Positions 1 through 5,885 of a DNA stretch of 6,818 bases are shown here, one piece after another (position 1 is the first letter of the stretch; each line of letters starts with the position of its first letter). This stretch comes from Candidatus Sabulitectum sp. GTDB lineage: Bacteria > Fermentibacterota > Fermentibacteria > Fermentibacterales > JCC-6. The DNA lies in NCBI GenBank assembly GCA_029934845.1, contig JAOZLN010000035.1, positions 6,146 through 12,963 on the forward strand. Direction: 5' to 3'. Below the pieces are notes generated by a model. It was not told the DNA's origin, searched no databases, and worked only from the letters and a program-made list of their open reading frames with translations. The translations under genes were made by a program, and so were the position numbers.

Positions 1-22
1 AAACAAATTTCGACAGGTCATG

Positions 23-1345
23 CTAGAAATACTCGTCAACAAGATCCATGGTGGTTCCTCCACCGTTGTTGACATTCTGCAGCATGCTCTGCCAGTTAGG
101 GTAGCTTACTTCACCCTCTACTGAGGAAAATATCTGGATGAAATTCCCATTTCCCATCAGATCGGCAAAAACAAAACTTTCCTGCTCTGCATCGTAGTAA
201 TACCATATCTCGTACGGTGCCTGAGTAGTACTGAAAGGATCTGCTTCCACTTCATCGGGCTCACCGAATATCAGGTACACCCTTCCCATGTCCGTTTCCC
301 ATCCCTGATTGCCCAGGGATGGAAACCTTCTGTCTACAACTCTGCTTCTATCCAGATAACCTCCATGTTCACCGGGGCGGGCGTTCCAGTAGTTATCGTA
401 GTACAGAACCTGCGCGTCTTCGTCCAGCCTGTTGTAAAGAACGCCTTCTTCCTGCGTAAGCAGAATGGAAAAGCCAGCAAGTTCCCTGGTGGTAAAATCA
501 TTTACCGCAGGAGACGAGACCGCTGGAATAAATACTTCCACAACCATAGGTTTTGTAACTGTACCTATGGTGTCTCCATTCAATGTGTAAGTGATAGAAA
601 GGCTGTAAAGCCCCGGTTCCCTTACAACAGAAAGATCCAGACTGTCTATAAGAGCAATGGTTTCCATTCCGCTGGGAATAGAGATTGCGTCAGGCGGTCT
701 GGCAAACACAGGAACACTCTCCGAATCAAGCAGTCTGCTGTACCTGAGAATCTCTGCTCCGCCAAGAGCATACAATTCCTGATAGGTATAGATCATACTT
801 TCTCCGGGTATGGAAAATCTGGTAGATGCTGCAGGAAAAACAATCAAGTTTCCCTTGAGCAGCGTGTTTACTGAACCCTGGGCAGCAGGCATGATAGTTC
901 TAGCCAATTCTACATCGCTAAGATGCTCCGGGCGTTCGACCGAGAGCTGCCTTACAGCAACACCCTGTATCCCGTTAGCCACATCAGTCATGCGCACAGA
1001 AACAGTCCAGTCTCCTTCAAGAACCGGCAGAAGCCCGCAGTTAACAGCGCTGCCACTTTCTCTCCACTCCAGAGGAGTGTTCCAGATGTCCCAGGCCAGG
1101 GTATCCCCGGCAGAGGAAGAAAGAGTTATCTCTGTTGTAAAGAGACACATCCCATCTGAATCAACAGAGAATTGTGCAACATCAACTTCCTGATAAACCT
1201 CAAGAAGCAGTGTATCTCCAGCTCCAATATCGAAAACCGCGGTGTCTATGGCAAATTGCAAATTGCCTTCACTTACGGTTGCCAACCCTGAAGCTGCCGC
1301 AGAAAACGCAAGTATCAGAAGAAGTACGGTTGTAGTTCCAGTCAT
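23..1345 (-). CDS. Secreted GWxTD-domain protein with intact GWETD signature
   Basis: 440 residues from the ATG at 1345, which overlaps the previous stop as ATGA. A signal peptide (MTGTTTVLLLILAFSAAASG) leads into a long beta-rich region (about 25-280), probably immunoglobulin-like domains, for example TLLLEVYQEVDVAQFSV, DWTVSVRMTD and GLYSLSITYTLNGDT. The GWxTD domain covers about 290-410: a helix with LLTQEEGVLYNRLDEDAQVL, YYDNYWNARPGE, then QGWETDMGRVYLIFGEPDEV (GWETD at 348-352) and APYEIWYYYD. Compared with the family, the W-x-x-RDPDP-x-T-x-x-NE segment before the signature is worn down to YWNARPGEHGG, while the signature is intact; its neighbour shows the opposite. It ends with a short polar tail (NNGGGTTMDLVDEYF). 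Function is unknown; location is likely periplasmic or surface-linked, with no lipobox seen. Longer starts at 1354 or 1471 were set aside on ribosome-site and signal-peptide grounds. Confidence 0.85.
   Translation of the reverse strand: MTGTTTVLLLILAFSAAASGLATVSEGNLQFAIDTAVFDIGAGDTLLLEVYQEVDVAQFSVDSDGMCLFTTEITLSSSAGDTLAWDIWNTPLEWRESGSAVNCGLLPVLEGDWTVSVRMTDVANGIQGVAVRQLSVERPEHLSDVELARTIMPAAQGSVNTLLKGNLIVFPAASTRFSIPGESMIYTYQELYALGGAEILRYSRLLDSESVPVFARPPDAISIPSGMETIALIDSLDLSVVREPGLYSLSITYTLNGDTIGTVTKPMVVEVFIPAVSSPAVNDFTTRELAGFSILLTQEEGVLYNRLDEDAQVLYYDNYWNARPGEHGGYLDRSRVVDRRFPSLGNQGWETDMGRVYLIFGEPDEVEADPFSTTQAPYEIWYYYDAEQESFVFADLMGNGNFIQIFSSVEGEVSYPNWQSMLQNVNNGGGTTMDLVDEYF
299..322 (-). other. 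9-bp inverted repeat at the GWxTD signature codons
   Basis: CCATCCCTG and CAGGGATGG are perfect reverse complements separated by six bases. In the transcript the stem covers codons for PSLGNQGW, ending inside the Gly-Trp of the signature. It could form a stable mRNA hairpin; it may also be a chance result of codon choice. Confidence 0.4.
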
Positions 1346-2496
1346 AGTGACCATTCCTCTCTGGAATTGAATGCTCTGTCCACAACATCCCAAGTCTCCA
1401 CCATTTCGTAAAATCCGTATCCGTCCTGATCTACGAAAGTGATTGTGAGGGATGGAGTGAAGTAGTCCCATATTACGTAAGGCCGGTAACCAAGCTCAAA
1501 CGGAAAATCCTGAATAACATCAGGTTCCCCCATTTTTGCGTAGATAACCCCTCTGTCGGTGTTTATACCACGAACTCCCGTGGTGGTAAAATCTCTTGAT
1601 ATTCTGTCCAGACGGAGCAGGTATTCATCAAGATATTCGTTCTCTCTGGTTGCTGGATCAGGATCCCGTTTTGTCCAGAAATCGGCCATTACAGAATTTC
1701 TGTCTCCAATTCCTCCTGCTCTCTCAAGTTCTCTTAACTCATGGCCGGTGGCAATTGGTCTGATAAGAGAGATTGTCTCATCAGGGTCGTCGCCCCATAT
1801 GTCCCATGCTTCAAGAATCCCCAGAGAACTGGAAGATGATGCAACCACATCGGCACCTTGAAGAGCAGCCACGGTAAATCTGTACCTGCCCTTCTCAATG
1901 CCGTTAAGAGCAACATCAGCAGAGTAGTAAACAACACCTTCAACACTATCGTCAGCAGTAAGCCAGCCCTCTCTTACCACGTCAGTGGCTCTGTTAAGAA
2001 GGGCATAAGCACCGGATGGTACTTCTTCTGTTTCCGGAATGTAAACATTCCATGAAAGAGTCACATAACCGTTAGCCCGAACAAGGCCGTCAGGAGTTAT
2101 CCGGACGCCTCCACTTGACCATAAAGACCCGTTGGAAGCATCGATATAAATCTCTTCTTCCTGGCGGATAACCGCCCCGGACTCGAGGTCTTTCAAGGTA
2201 ACAGCTACCATGTGAGCACCTGCTTCAAGTGAGTTGAATATGAGTAATTCACTGATTGGGAAAGAACCGTCTGTGATTCTGCCACTACGGCGAAGAAAGC
2301 CTTCACCGTCTACGGTGGCTGTGATCTCGTAAAAGACCGTGAAGCCATCATCAGAGCTTACAGCAAGAAGATCGCCCTCTGGAATAAGTACAGATACCTC
2401 TACAGACCCGGTAGAACCGGATCCGGCAGGCAGAGAATTCCAGCTAAGGCTGAACCCTGTCAAAGCAAGCGCGGCAAGTATCGCAGTCAGTGTCAT
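1342..2496 (-). CDS. Secreted GWxTD-domain protein with degenerate signature (GINTD)
   Basis: 384 residues. A hydrophobic signal sequence (MTLTAILAALALTGFSLS) lacks the usual basic N-terminus. The start is firm because an in-frame TGA lies immediately before the ATG; an AAAGG site sits 5 nt upstream. Residues about 30-225 are beta-rich, with repeated strands that look like two or more immunoglobulin-like domains. Residues about 239-365 resemble the GWxTD domain: FWTKRDPDPATRENEYLDEY, a helix with RLDRISRDF, then GINTDRGVIYAKMGEPDVI and PYVIWDYF. The signature Gly-Trp-x-Thr-Asp is changed, with Ile (311) in place of Trp. GWxTD proteins are found in FCB-type and other bacteria; their function is unknown. 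The stop TGA overlaps the ATG of the next gene, which encodes a second member, so the two are likely translated together and may act as a pair. Confidence 0.82.
   Translation of the reverse strand: MTLTAILAALALTGFSLSWNSLPAGSGSTGSVEVSVLIPEGDLLAVSSDDGFTVFYEITATVDGEGFLRRSGRITDGSFPISELLIFNSLEAGAHMVAVTLKDLESGAVIRQEEEIYIDASNGSLWSSGGVRITPDGLVRANGYVTLSWNVYIPETEEVPSGAYALLNRATDVVREGWLTADDSVEGVVYYSADVALNGIEKGRYRFTVAALQGADVVASSSSSLGILEAWDIWGDDPDETISLIRPIATGHELRELERAGGIGDRNSVMADFWTKRDPDPATRENEYLDEYLLRLDRISRDFTTTGVRGINTDRGVIYAKMGEPDVIQDFPFELGYRPYVIWDYFTPSLTITFVDQDGYGFYEMVETWDVVDRAFNSREEWSL
1355..1362 (-). promoter_or_regulatory. Ribosome binding site that decides the second GWxTD gene start
   Basis: AGAGAGGA lies 9 nt before the ATG at 1345, inside the 3' end of the first GWxTD gene. 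The alternative ATG at 1354 would abut this site with no spacing, and a longer frame up to 1471 would put a charged non-signal stretch before the signal peptide. Confidence 0.65.
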
Positions 2497-2515
2497 TCAA
2501 ACCTTTCGAGAGTTG

Positions 2516-2533
2516 GGAAGGGAAAACCCCTCC
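2516..2533 (-). other. Intercistronic hairpin between the PorV-like and first GWxTD genes
   Basis: In the transcript, GGAGGGG and CCCTTCC form a 7-bp stem (one G-U pair) closed by a UUUU loop, 16 nt past the PorV-like stop. No U-run follows, so an intrinsic terminator is unlikely. It lies about 10 nt upstream of the next gene's ribosome binding site and may stabilise the upstream message or lower downstream expression. Confidence 0.4.
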
Positions 2534-2549
2534 GGTTTATTCAGCTACT

Positions 2550-3527
2550 CTAAAATGCAAACCCAAGACTGGCACGGTGAACCATTTCCAGTCTGTTAAA
2601 ATCCTGATATGCGTAATCAAGAGTTAAAGCCTTCTCGCCCATTGGTACGCGGAAACCGGCACCGGCTGAAAGACCCTCTTCGTCTGTATTGACGCGATAT
2701 CCGCCCCTGAGAGCGATCATATTGTTGTACCAGTACTCGGCACCAATGTTAACCTGCTCCACATTGTCTGCAGGATGCACACCATCAACCTCAACAGTTA
2801 CCTGATGAGGACCCTGGTCTACAACATCCATGGCAAGACCAATTCTGAAGTTCATCGGCATCGCGTAAGGTTCGTACGAAGAAGTTGAGTCTGATCCACT
2901 GTACCAGTCCTGTGCTTCACCACTGGGGGTAAGCTCAGGGCCGAAGTTCTGGATAGACATTCCAATACGAAGTGTTTTGAAACCTGTGTCGTAGAGTGTA
3001 CCAAGATCGATAGCTATGCCACCGGCCGATACATCATCCCAGGCCTCGCGGACATACTTTGCAGTAAGTCCGGCACTGAATCTGTCGGTAAGCATCCTTC
3101 CGAAAGAAAGACCAACTACCATGTCTGAACAGGTAAAAGTCTCGTCTCCGTTTGGATTCTCAACAGTTGTGCGGTACATGTCGCCACTTGTAAGCAGACC
3201 GAACTGCAAAGCAACTGTACCAACACCGGCTAATTCATGAGTAACTATGCCGGAACCGTAAAGAATATCAGCATAAAGCTGAGTACCGGAGAACTGAAAC
3301 TGAGTTCCCGGAACTCTTACAAGAGCACCTGGATTCCAGTAAGCAGCACTGGGATCATCAGCTGTTGCCACAAAGGCACCACCCATAGCAACTCCACGGC
3401 TACCGATGCCGATTTTGAGGAACTGGGCACCTGAGGTTCCCGTTTTTGCAAAAGCAGCCTCTGCAATGGCAGGGAACAGCAGGAAGGCAACCAGTGCAGT
3501 TGCAAGTATCATGCTTGTTCGCTTCAT
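2550..3527 (-). CDS. PorV/PorQ-family (UPF0164-like) outer-membrane beta-barrel protein
   Basis: 325 residues. A signal peptide ends near residue 24 (LLFPAIAEA, then AFAKTG). The N-terminal signature GSRGVAMGGAFVATADDPSA, continuing to YWNPGAL (42-69), is the hallmark of the PorV/PorQ family, related to the FadL-like barrels. The rest alternates in strand-like segments with polar turns (for example SAGLTAKYVREAW, LRIGMSIQNFGPEL, NIGAEYWYNNMIALRGGYRV, LDYAYQDF) and ends in an aromatic residue (SLGFAF), as outer-membrane barrels do. In T9SS of Bacteroidota, PorV is an outer-membrane component that takes cargo with C-terminal sorting domains from the translocon to the attachment machinery. Here it directly follows such a cargo gene, which supports a cargo-carrier pairing, but many FCB-type genomes hold several paralogues with unproven roles, so the symbol porV is not assigned. 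Confidence 0.87.
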   Translation of the reverse strand: MKRTSMILATALVAFLLFPAIAEAAFAKTGTSGAQFLKIGIGSRGVAMGGAFVATADDPSAAYWNPGALVRVPGTQFQFSGTQLYADILYGSGIVTHELAGVGTVALQFGLLTSGDMYRTTVENPNGDETFTCSDMVVGLSFGRMLTDRFSAGLTAKYVREAWDDVSAGGIAIDLGTLYDTGFKTLRIGMSIQNFGPELTPSGEAQDWYSGSDSTSSYEPYAMPMNFRIGLAMDVVDQGPHQVTVEVDGVHPADNVEQVNIGAEYWYNNMIALRGGYRVNTDEEGLSAGAGFRVPMGEKALTLDYAYQDFNRLEMVHRASLGFAF

Positions 3528-3532
3528 GGTTT

Positions 3533-3538
3533 CCTCCC
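3533..3538 (-). promoter_or_regulatory. Ribosome binding site of the PorV-like gene
   Basis: GGGAGG lies 5 nt before the ATG at 3527, within the 14-nt gap after the cargo stop codon (TAG, 3542-3544). The close spacing suggests that cargo and PorV-like protein are made together. Confidence 0.75.
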
Positions 3539-3541
3539 TTC

Positions 3542-5794
3542 CTATTTAATGATTGCGAATTTGTCTATGACAAAATCGTCTGCGGTTTCTACTCTGTAAA
3601 TGTAGAGACCTGTTACTACATCCTGATCATTTCTTGATACAAGATCCCAGTACTCTGTACCGATCTCACCAGAGTAATCACGATGCTCAATAGTAATTAC
3701 ATGATCGCCAGAAAGTGTGAAAACATGTATGTCACACATACTTGGCAGATTAACAAATGCAATTTTGTTGAAGTAGGTTGTTTCCCAGGCAGCGCTTATC
3801 TTGTAGGGGTTGGGAACCACTCTAACGTTGTTTACCCAGTCGGAATCAGTATCCCAATTGGGCGTTACTGCAACAGGAGTTCCCTCTAAAGTCTGCTTGT
3901 AATTACTTTTGGTGCTTTCTATAAGGGTCACAGCATCAAATGCGGTTACTACATAGTAATAGGGGAATCCGTTACGGGCAGTATTGTCTGTGTACTCGTG
4001 CACACCGGGCTCGGTAACTGTTGAAACAAGCTCAAAGTTGCCTGGCTCGAATGCTGAACGATAGATGTTGTATCCACCGAATGGAGAGTATGCCTCTGCA
4101 TTGGCACCCCACTCAAGGTGAACAGCATTATCCTGTGCCTCGTAGAAAAGGATCGGTGTCGGTGGAAGAGCAGGTACGCCCCATCCGCCATCAAGGTAGT
4201 AGGCACTGAGAAGCTCATCGGCAGCAACTCTTGCACCTTCAAGACCAAGACCAACGATCCATCCACCGATAACAAACAGACTGTCATCGTCTGCAAGGGT
4301 CACAGGACCCATTGACGGAAGGAATCTGTAATCAAATGTTGGGTAACCGAGAGCCAGAGGGCTGTTGTATACGAAAGGCCATGGACCGGGGTTTGGAGTA
4401 GTTCTGGCTTCCGGTGTGTTTTCGTTGCCAACCCAGTCTTCCAGATAGAGAGGTCCACTGTACTGACCGCTCTCGTCCGGGAACTGTCCCCACATGTAAT
4501 CGTATTTCTCGATATCTGTACCGGGATCGCTCTCCCAGTTCCACCATGCGTGGCTCAGAGGAATAGGAACACCGTAAACATCGATAGGACGCTCGGTGGT
4601 ACCATCAGCCTTCAGAACCCAGAGATCAAGAAGACGCCAGGCAATGAATCCCACTGCCGGGTTGTCAAGATCCTGCTCTCCACTGTCATCAACGGAACTG
4701 CCGGCGCCATCACTGTCCCACATGAAGCTCATGCTTCTTGGAACAACAGCGTATGTGGTATCGCCCACAACATGCTGCCAGAAGTTCTCCGGGCGGTTGC
4801 CCTCGGTGAACATTTCCTGGCTGGTTCCAGCGTTCACCGGATAGATGTAAGTGGAAGGATCACTGAAATCAACTGTCTTGAAAAGGATAGTATAACCATC
4901 GGCTACACCGTCACCGTTAACATCATTATCAGCAATGTTGTCTGGTTCCGCGTAGTTGTAGTAGTAGAAGATGTTATTGGGATCATCAGCACCAAGTGGG
5001 CTGTCAGGGTTCTGCTGATAGGTGTAGATATCCTGATCAACAGCCTTCACGCCATCCTGGAAAATGTAGTCGAAGTCGTCGTAATTCGGATCACCGCGAA
5101 GCCAGATAGCATGACCGTCGTAGTAGACCATGTCTTCAACATGAGCTTCTACAGGGTCTGCTGTGGCAACGTCGCAATCACCGCGAATTGAAACAACAAA
5201 ACCATCAAGATCGGCACCGCTGCCGTACTCACTGTGGTGAGTAACTACGAATTTGTTGGCTATGAAGTTGTTGTAGCCAGGTGTTCCCCATCCGTAGTTC
5301 TCTTCCCAGACACCCATACCGTAAGGGTCGGAGTTTCTGGAAAGCTCCCAGTCATCGTACCCGTACTGTGTCTGCTCAAGAGCAGTAGGACCGGGAACGA
5401 GTTTCTCCATAGGGTAGCCATCGCTAGCCCACAGTTCCCAGTCTCCATAGTCGGAGCAACTTGCCCATTTACCCATACTGTCGGGCCAACTGCCGGTAAT
5501 CTCACCAGCACATGAGGTCCAGAAGTTACCTGCCCAGAGGTAACTGCTGCCGGAACCGCCGGGCCATTCCATTGAAGGGTAATCACCGTTCGGATCTCCA
5601 AACCTGCCGAGATTCAGGAAAGCACTCCAGACATTACTCAGGTTGTGCAGTCCCCAGACCAAATTTGGTCTGGCATCTGTGCTCTCTGGCAGGGAAACCT
5701 CTCGAAGCTCTCTTGCGAGGCCCGTGCCAACAAACACGAAGAGTGCAAGCACGGCGAGTGCAAGGAACCCGCGACTTCGCCTGGTATTCCTCAT
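3542..5794 (-). CDS. Large secreted protein with fibronectin-III-like and T9SS-type C-terminal sorting domains
   Basis: 750 residues. A signal peptide (MRNTRRSRG, then LALAVLALFVFVGTGLA) is likely cut near residue 27. Residues about 40-540 form a large Trp/Tyr/Asp-rich region that I do not recognise as a named domain; it begins RPNLVWGLHNLSNVW, contains YPSMEWPGGSGSSYLWAG, and includes an EF-hand-like loop DVNGDGVAD (291-299) that probably binds calcium. Residues about 542-635 look like a fibronectin type III domain (PTPILFYEAQDNAVHLEW, GYNIYRS, PYYYVVTAFD). Residues about 653-750 match a FlgD-like C-terminal sorting domain: VRVVPNPYK, CDIHVFTLSGDHVITIEH, EYWDLVSRNDQDVVTGLYIY, ending DKFAIIK. 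Such domains direct proteins through the outer membrane by T9SS in Bacteroidota; in other phyla the same role is inferred. The PorV-like gene 14 nt downstream supports export. Four cysteines are present (95, 113, 207, 687). Role beyond being an exported or surface protein is unknown. Confidence 0.82.
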   Translation of the reverse strand: MRNTRRSRGFLALAVLALFVFVGTGLARELREVSLPESTDARPNLVWGLHNLSNVWSAFLNLGRFGDPNGDYPSMEWPGGSGSSYLWAGNFWTSCAGEITGSWPDSMGKWASCSDYGDWELWASDGYPMEKLVPGPTALEQTQYGYDDWELSRNSDPYGMGVWEENYGWGTPGYNNFIANKFVVTHHSEYGSGADLDGFVVSIRGDCDVATADPVEAHVEDMVYYDGHAIWLRGDPNYDDFDYIFQDGVKAVDQDIYTYQQNPDSPLGADDPNNIFYYYNYAEPDNIADNDVNGDGVADGYTILFKTVDFSDPSTYIYPVNAGTSQEMFTEGNRPENFWQHVVGDTTYAVVPRSMSFMWDSDGAGSSVDDSGEQDLDNPAVGFIAWRLLDLWVLKADGTTERPIDVYGVPIPLSHAWWNWESDPGTDIEKYDYMWGQFPDESGQYSGPLYLEDWVGNENTPEARTTPNPGPWPFVYNSPLALGYPTFDYRFLPSMGPVTLADDDSLFVIGGWIVGLGLEGARVAADELLSAYYLDGGWGVPALPPTPILFYEAQDNAVHLEWGANAEAYSPFGGYNIYRSAFEPGNFELVSTVTEPGVHEYTDNTARNGFPYYYVVTAFDAVTLIESTKSNYKQTLEGTPVAVTPNWDTDSDWVNNVRVVPNPYKISAAWETTYFNKIAFVNLPSMCDIHVFTLSGDHVITIEHRDYSGEIGTEYWDLVSRNDQDVVTGLYIYRVETADDFVIDKFAIIK
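5654..5673. repeat. Perfect 20-bp palindrome in the cargo gene
   Basis: CCAGACCAAA is followed at once by its exact reverse complement TTTGGTCTGG. It lies about 120 nt inside the cargo coding sequence, covering the codons for ARPNLVW just after the signal peptide. In RNA it could fold as a 7-8 bp stem with an A/U-rich loop; in DNA it has the form of a dimeric regulator site. The function is not known. Confidence 0.6.
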
Positions 5795-5803
5795 ACTCAC
5801 TTC

Positions 5804-5811
5804 CACCTCCT
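5804..5811 (-). promoter_or_regulatory. Ribosome binding site that decides the cargo gene start
   Basis: AGGAGGTG, a full anti-Shine-Dalgarno match, lies 9 nt before the ATG at 5794. The reading frame remains open for 81 more codons upstream, overlapping tonB in another frame, but only this ATG has a strong site and is followed at once by a signal peptide. Confidence 0.8.
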
Positions 5812-5860
5812 GTCTTTTTCCAAACCAGCCATTATTAGCCGTTTGGATCCTTTTTGTATT

Positions 5861-5884
5861 GTGTGTCATACCCATATGCCACAC
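5861..5884 (-). other. Intercistronic hairpin after the tonB-like stop
   Basis: In the transcript, GTGTG pairs with CACAC (outer 5 bp), then a single G-A mismatch, then CATA with TATG (4 bp) around a TGGG loop. It begins one nucleotide after the TonB stop codon. No U-run follows on this strand (the next bases are A-rich), so it does not look like an intrinsic terminator; a role in mRNA processing, stability or partial attenuation between tonB and the cargo gene is possible. The rest of the 91-nt gap (5795-5885) holds only the cargo ribosome binding site. Confidence 0.45.
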
Positions 5885-5885
5885 C

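Noticed and set aside
1..21. A possible next gene starting with ATG at 19-21 on the minus strand, just past the last stop
   Set aside because: Only seven codons are visible before the window edge and no clear ribosome binding site precedes it, so it cannot be supported.
365..874. A 169-codon open frame on the plus strand
   Set aside because: It is antisense to the second GWxTD gene, with a Cys/Arg/Lys-rich translation of no recognisable family.
1346..1471. A longer N-terminus for the second GWxTD protein
   Set aside because: The added residues are charged and Cys-containing and would precede the signal peptide; they overlap the first GWxTD gene, and the ATGA overlap with a spaced ribosome site supports 1345.
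2497..2549. An intrinsic terminator after the PorV-like gene
   Set aside because: The hairpin has no following U-run, and the next gene starts within 20 nt of it.
4550..5191. A 213-codon open frame on the plus strand
   Set aside because: It lies wholly antisense to the cargo gene, gives a low-complexity Val/Ile-rich translation with no recognisable domain, and has no ribosome site; it mirrors codon bias of the real gene.
5841..5860. A ggatcc hexamer and short A/T runs in the tonB-cargo gap
   Set aside because: A six-base palindrome is expected by chance, and no longer symmetry surrounds it.
5795..5885. A promoter in the gap between tonB and the cargo gene (a TAATAAT-like box is present)
   Set aside because: No -35-like element sits at a suitable distance; the nearest ATGACA is 26 nt upstream of the box.
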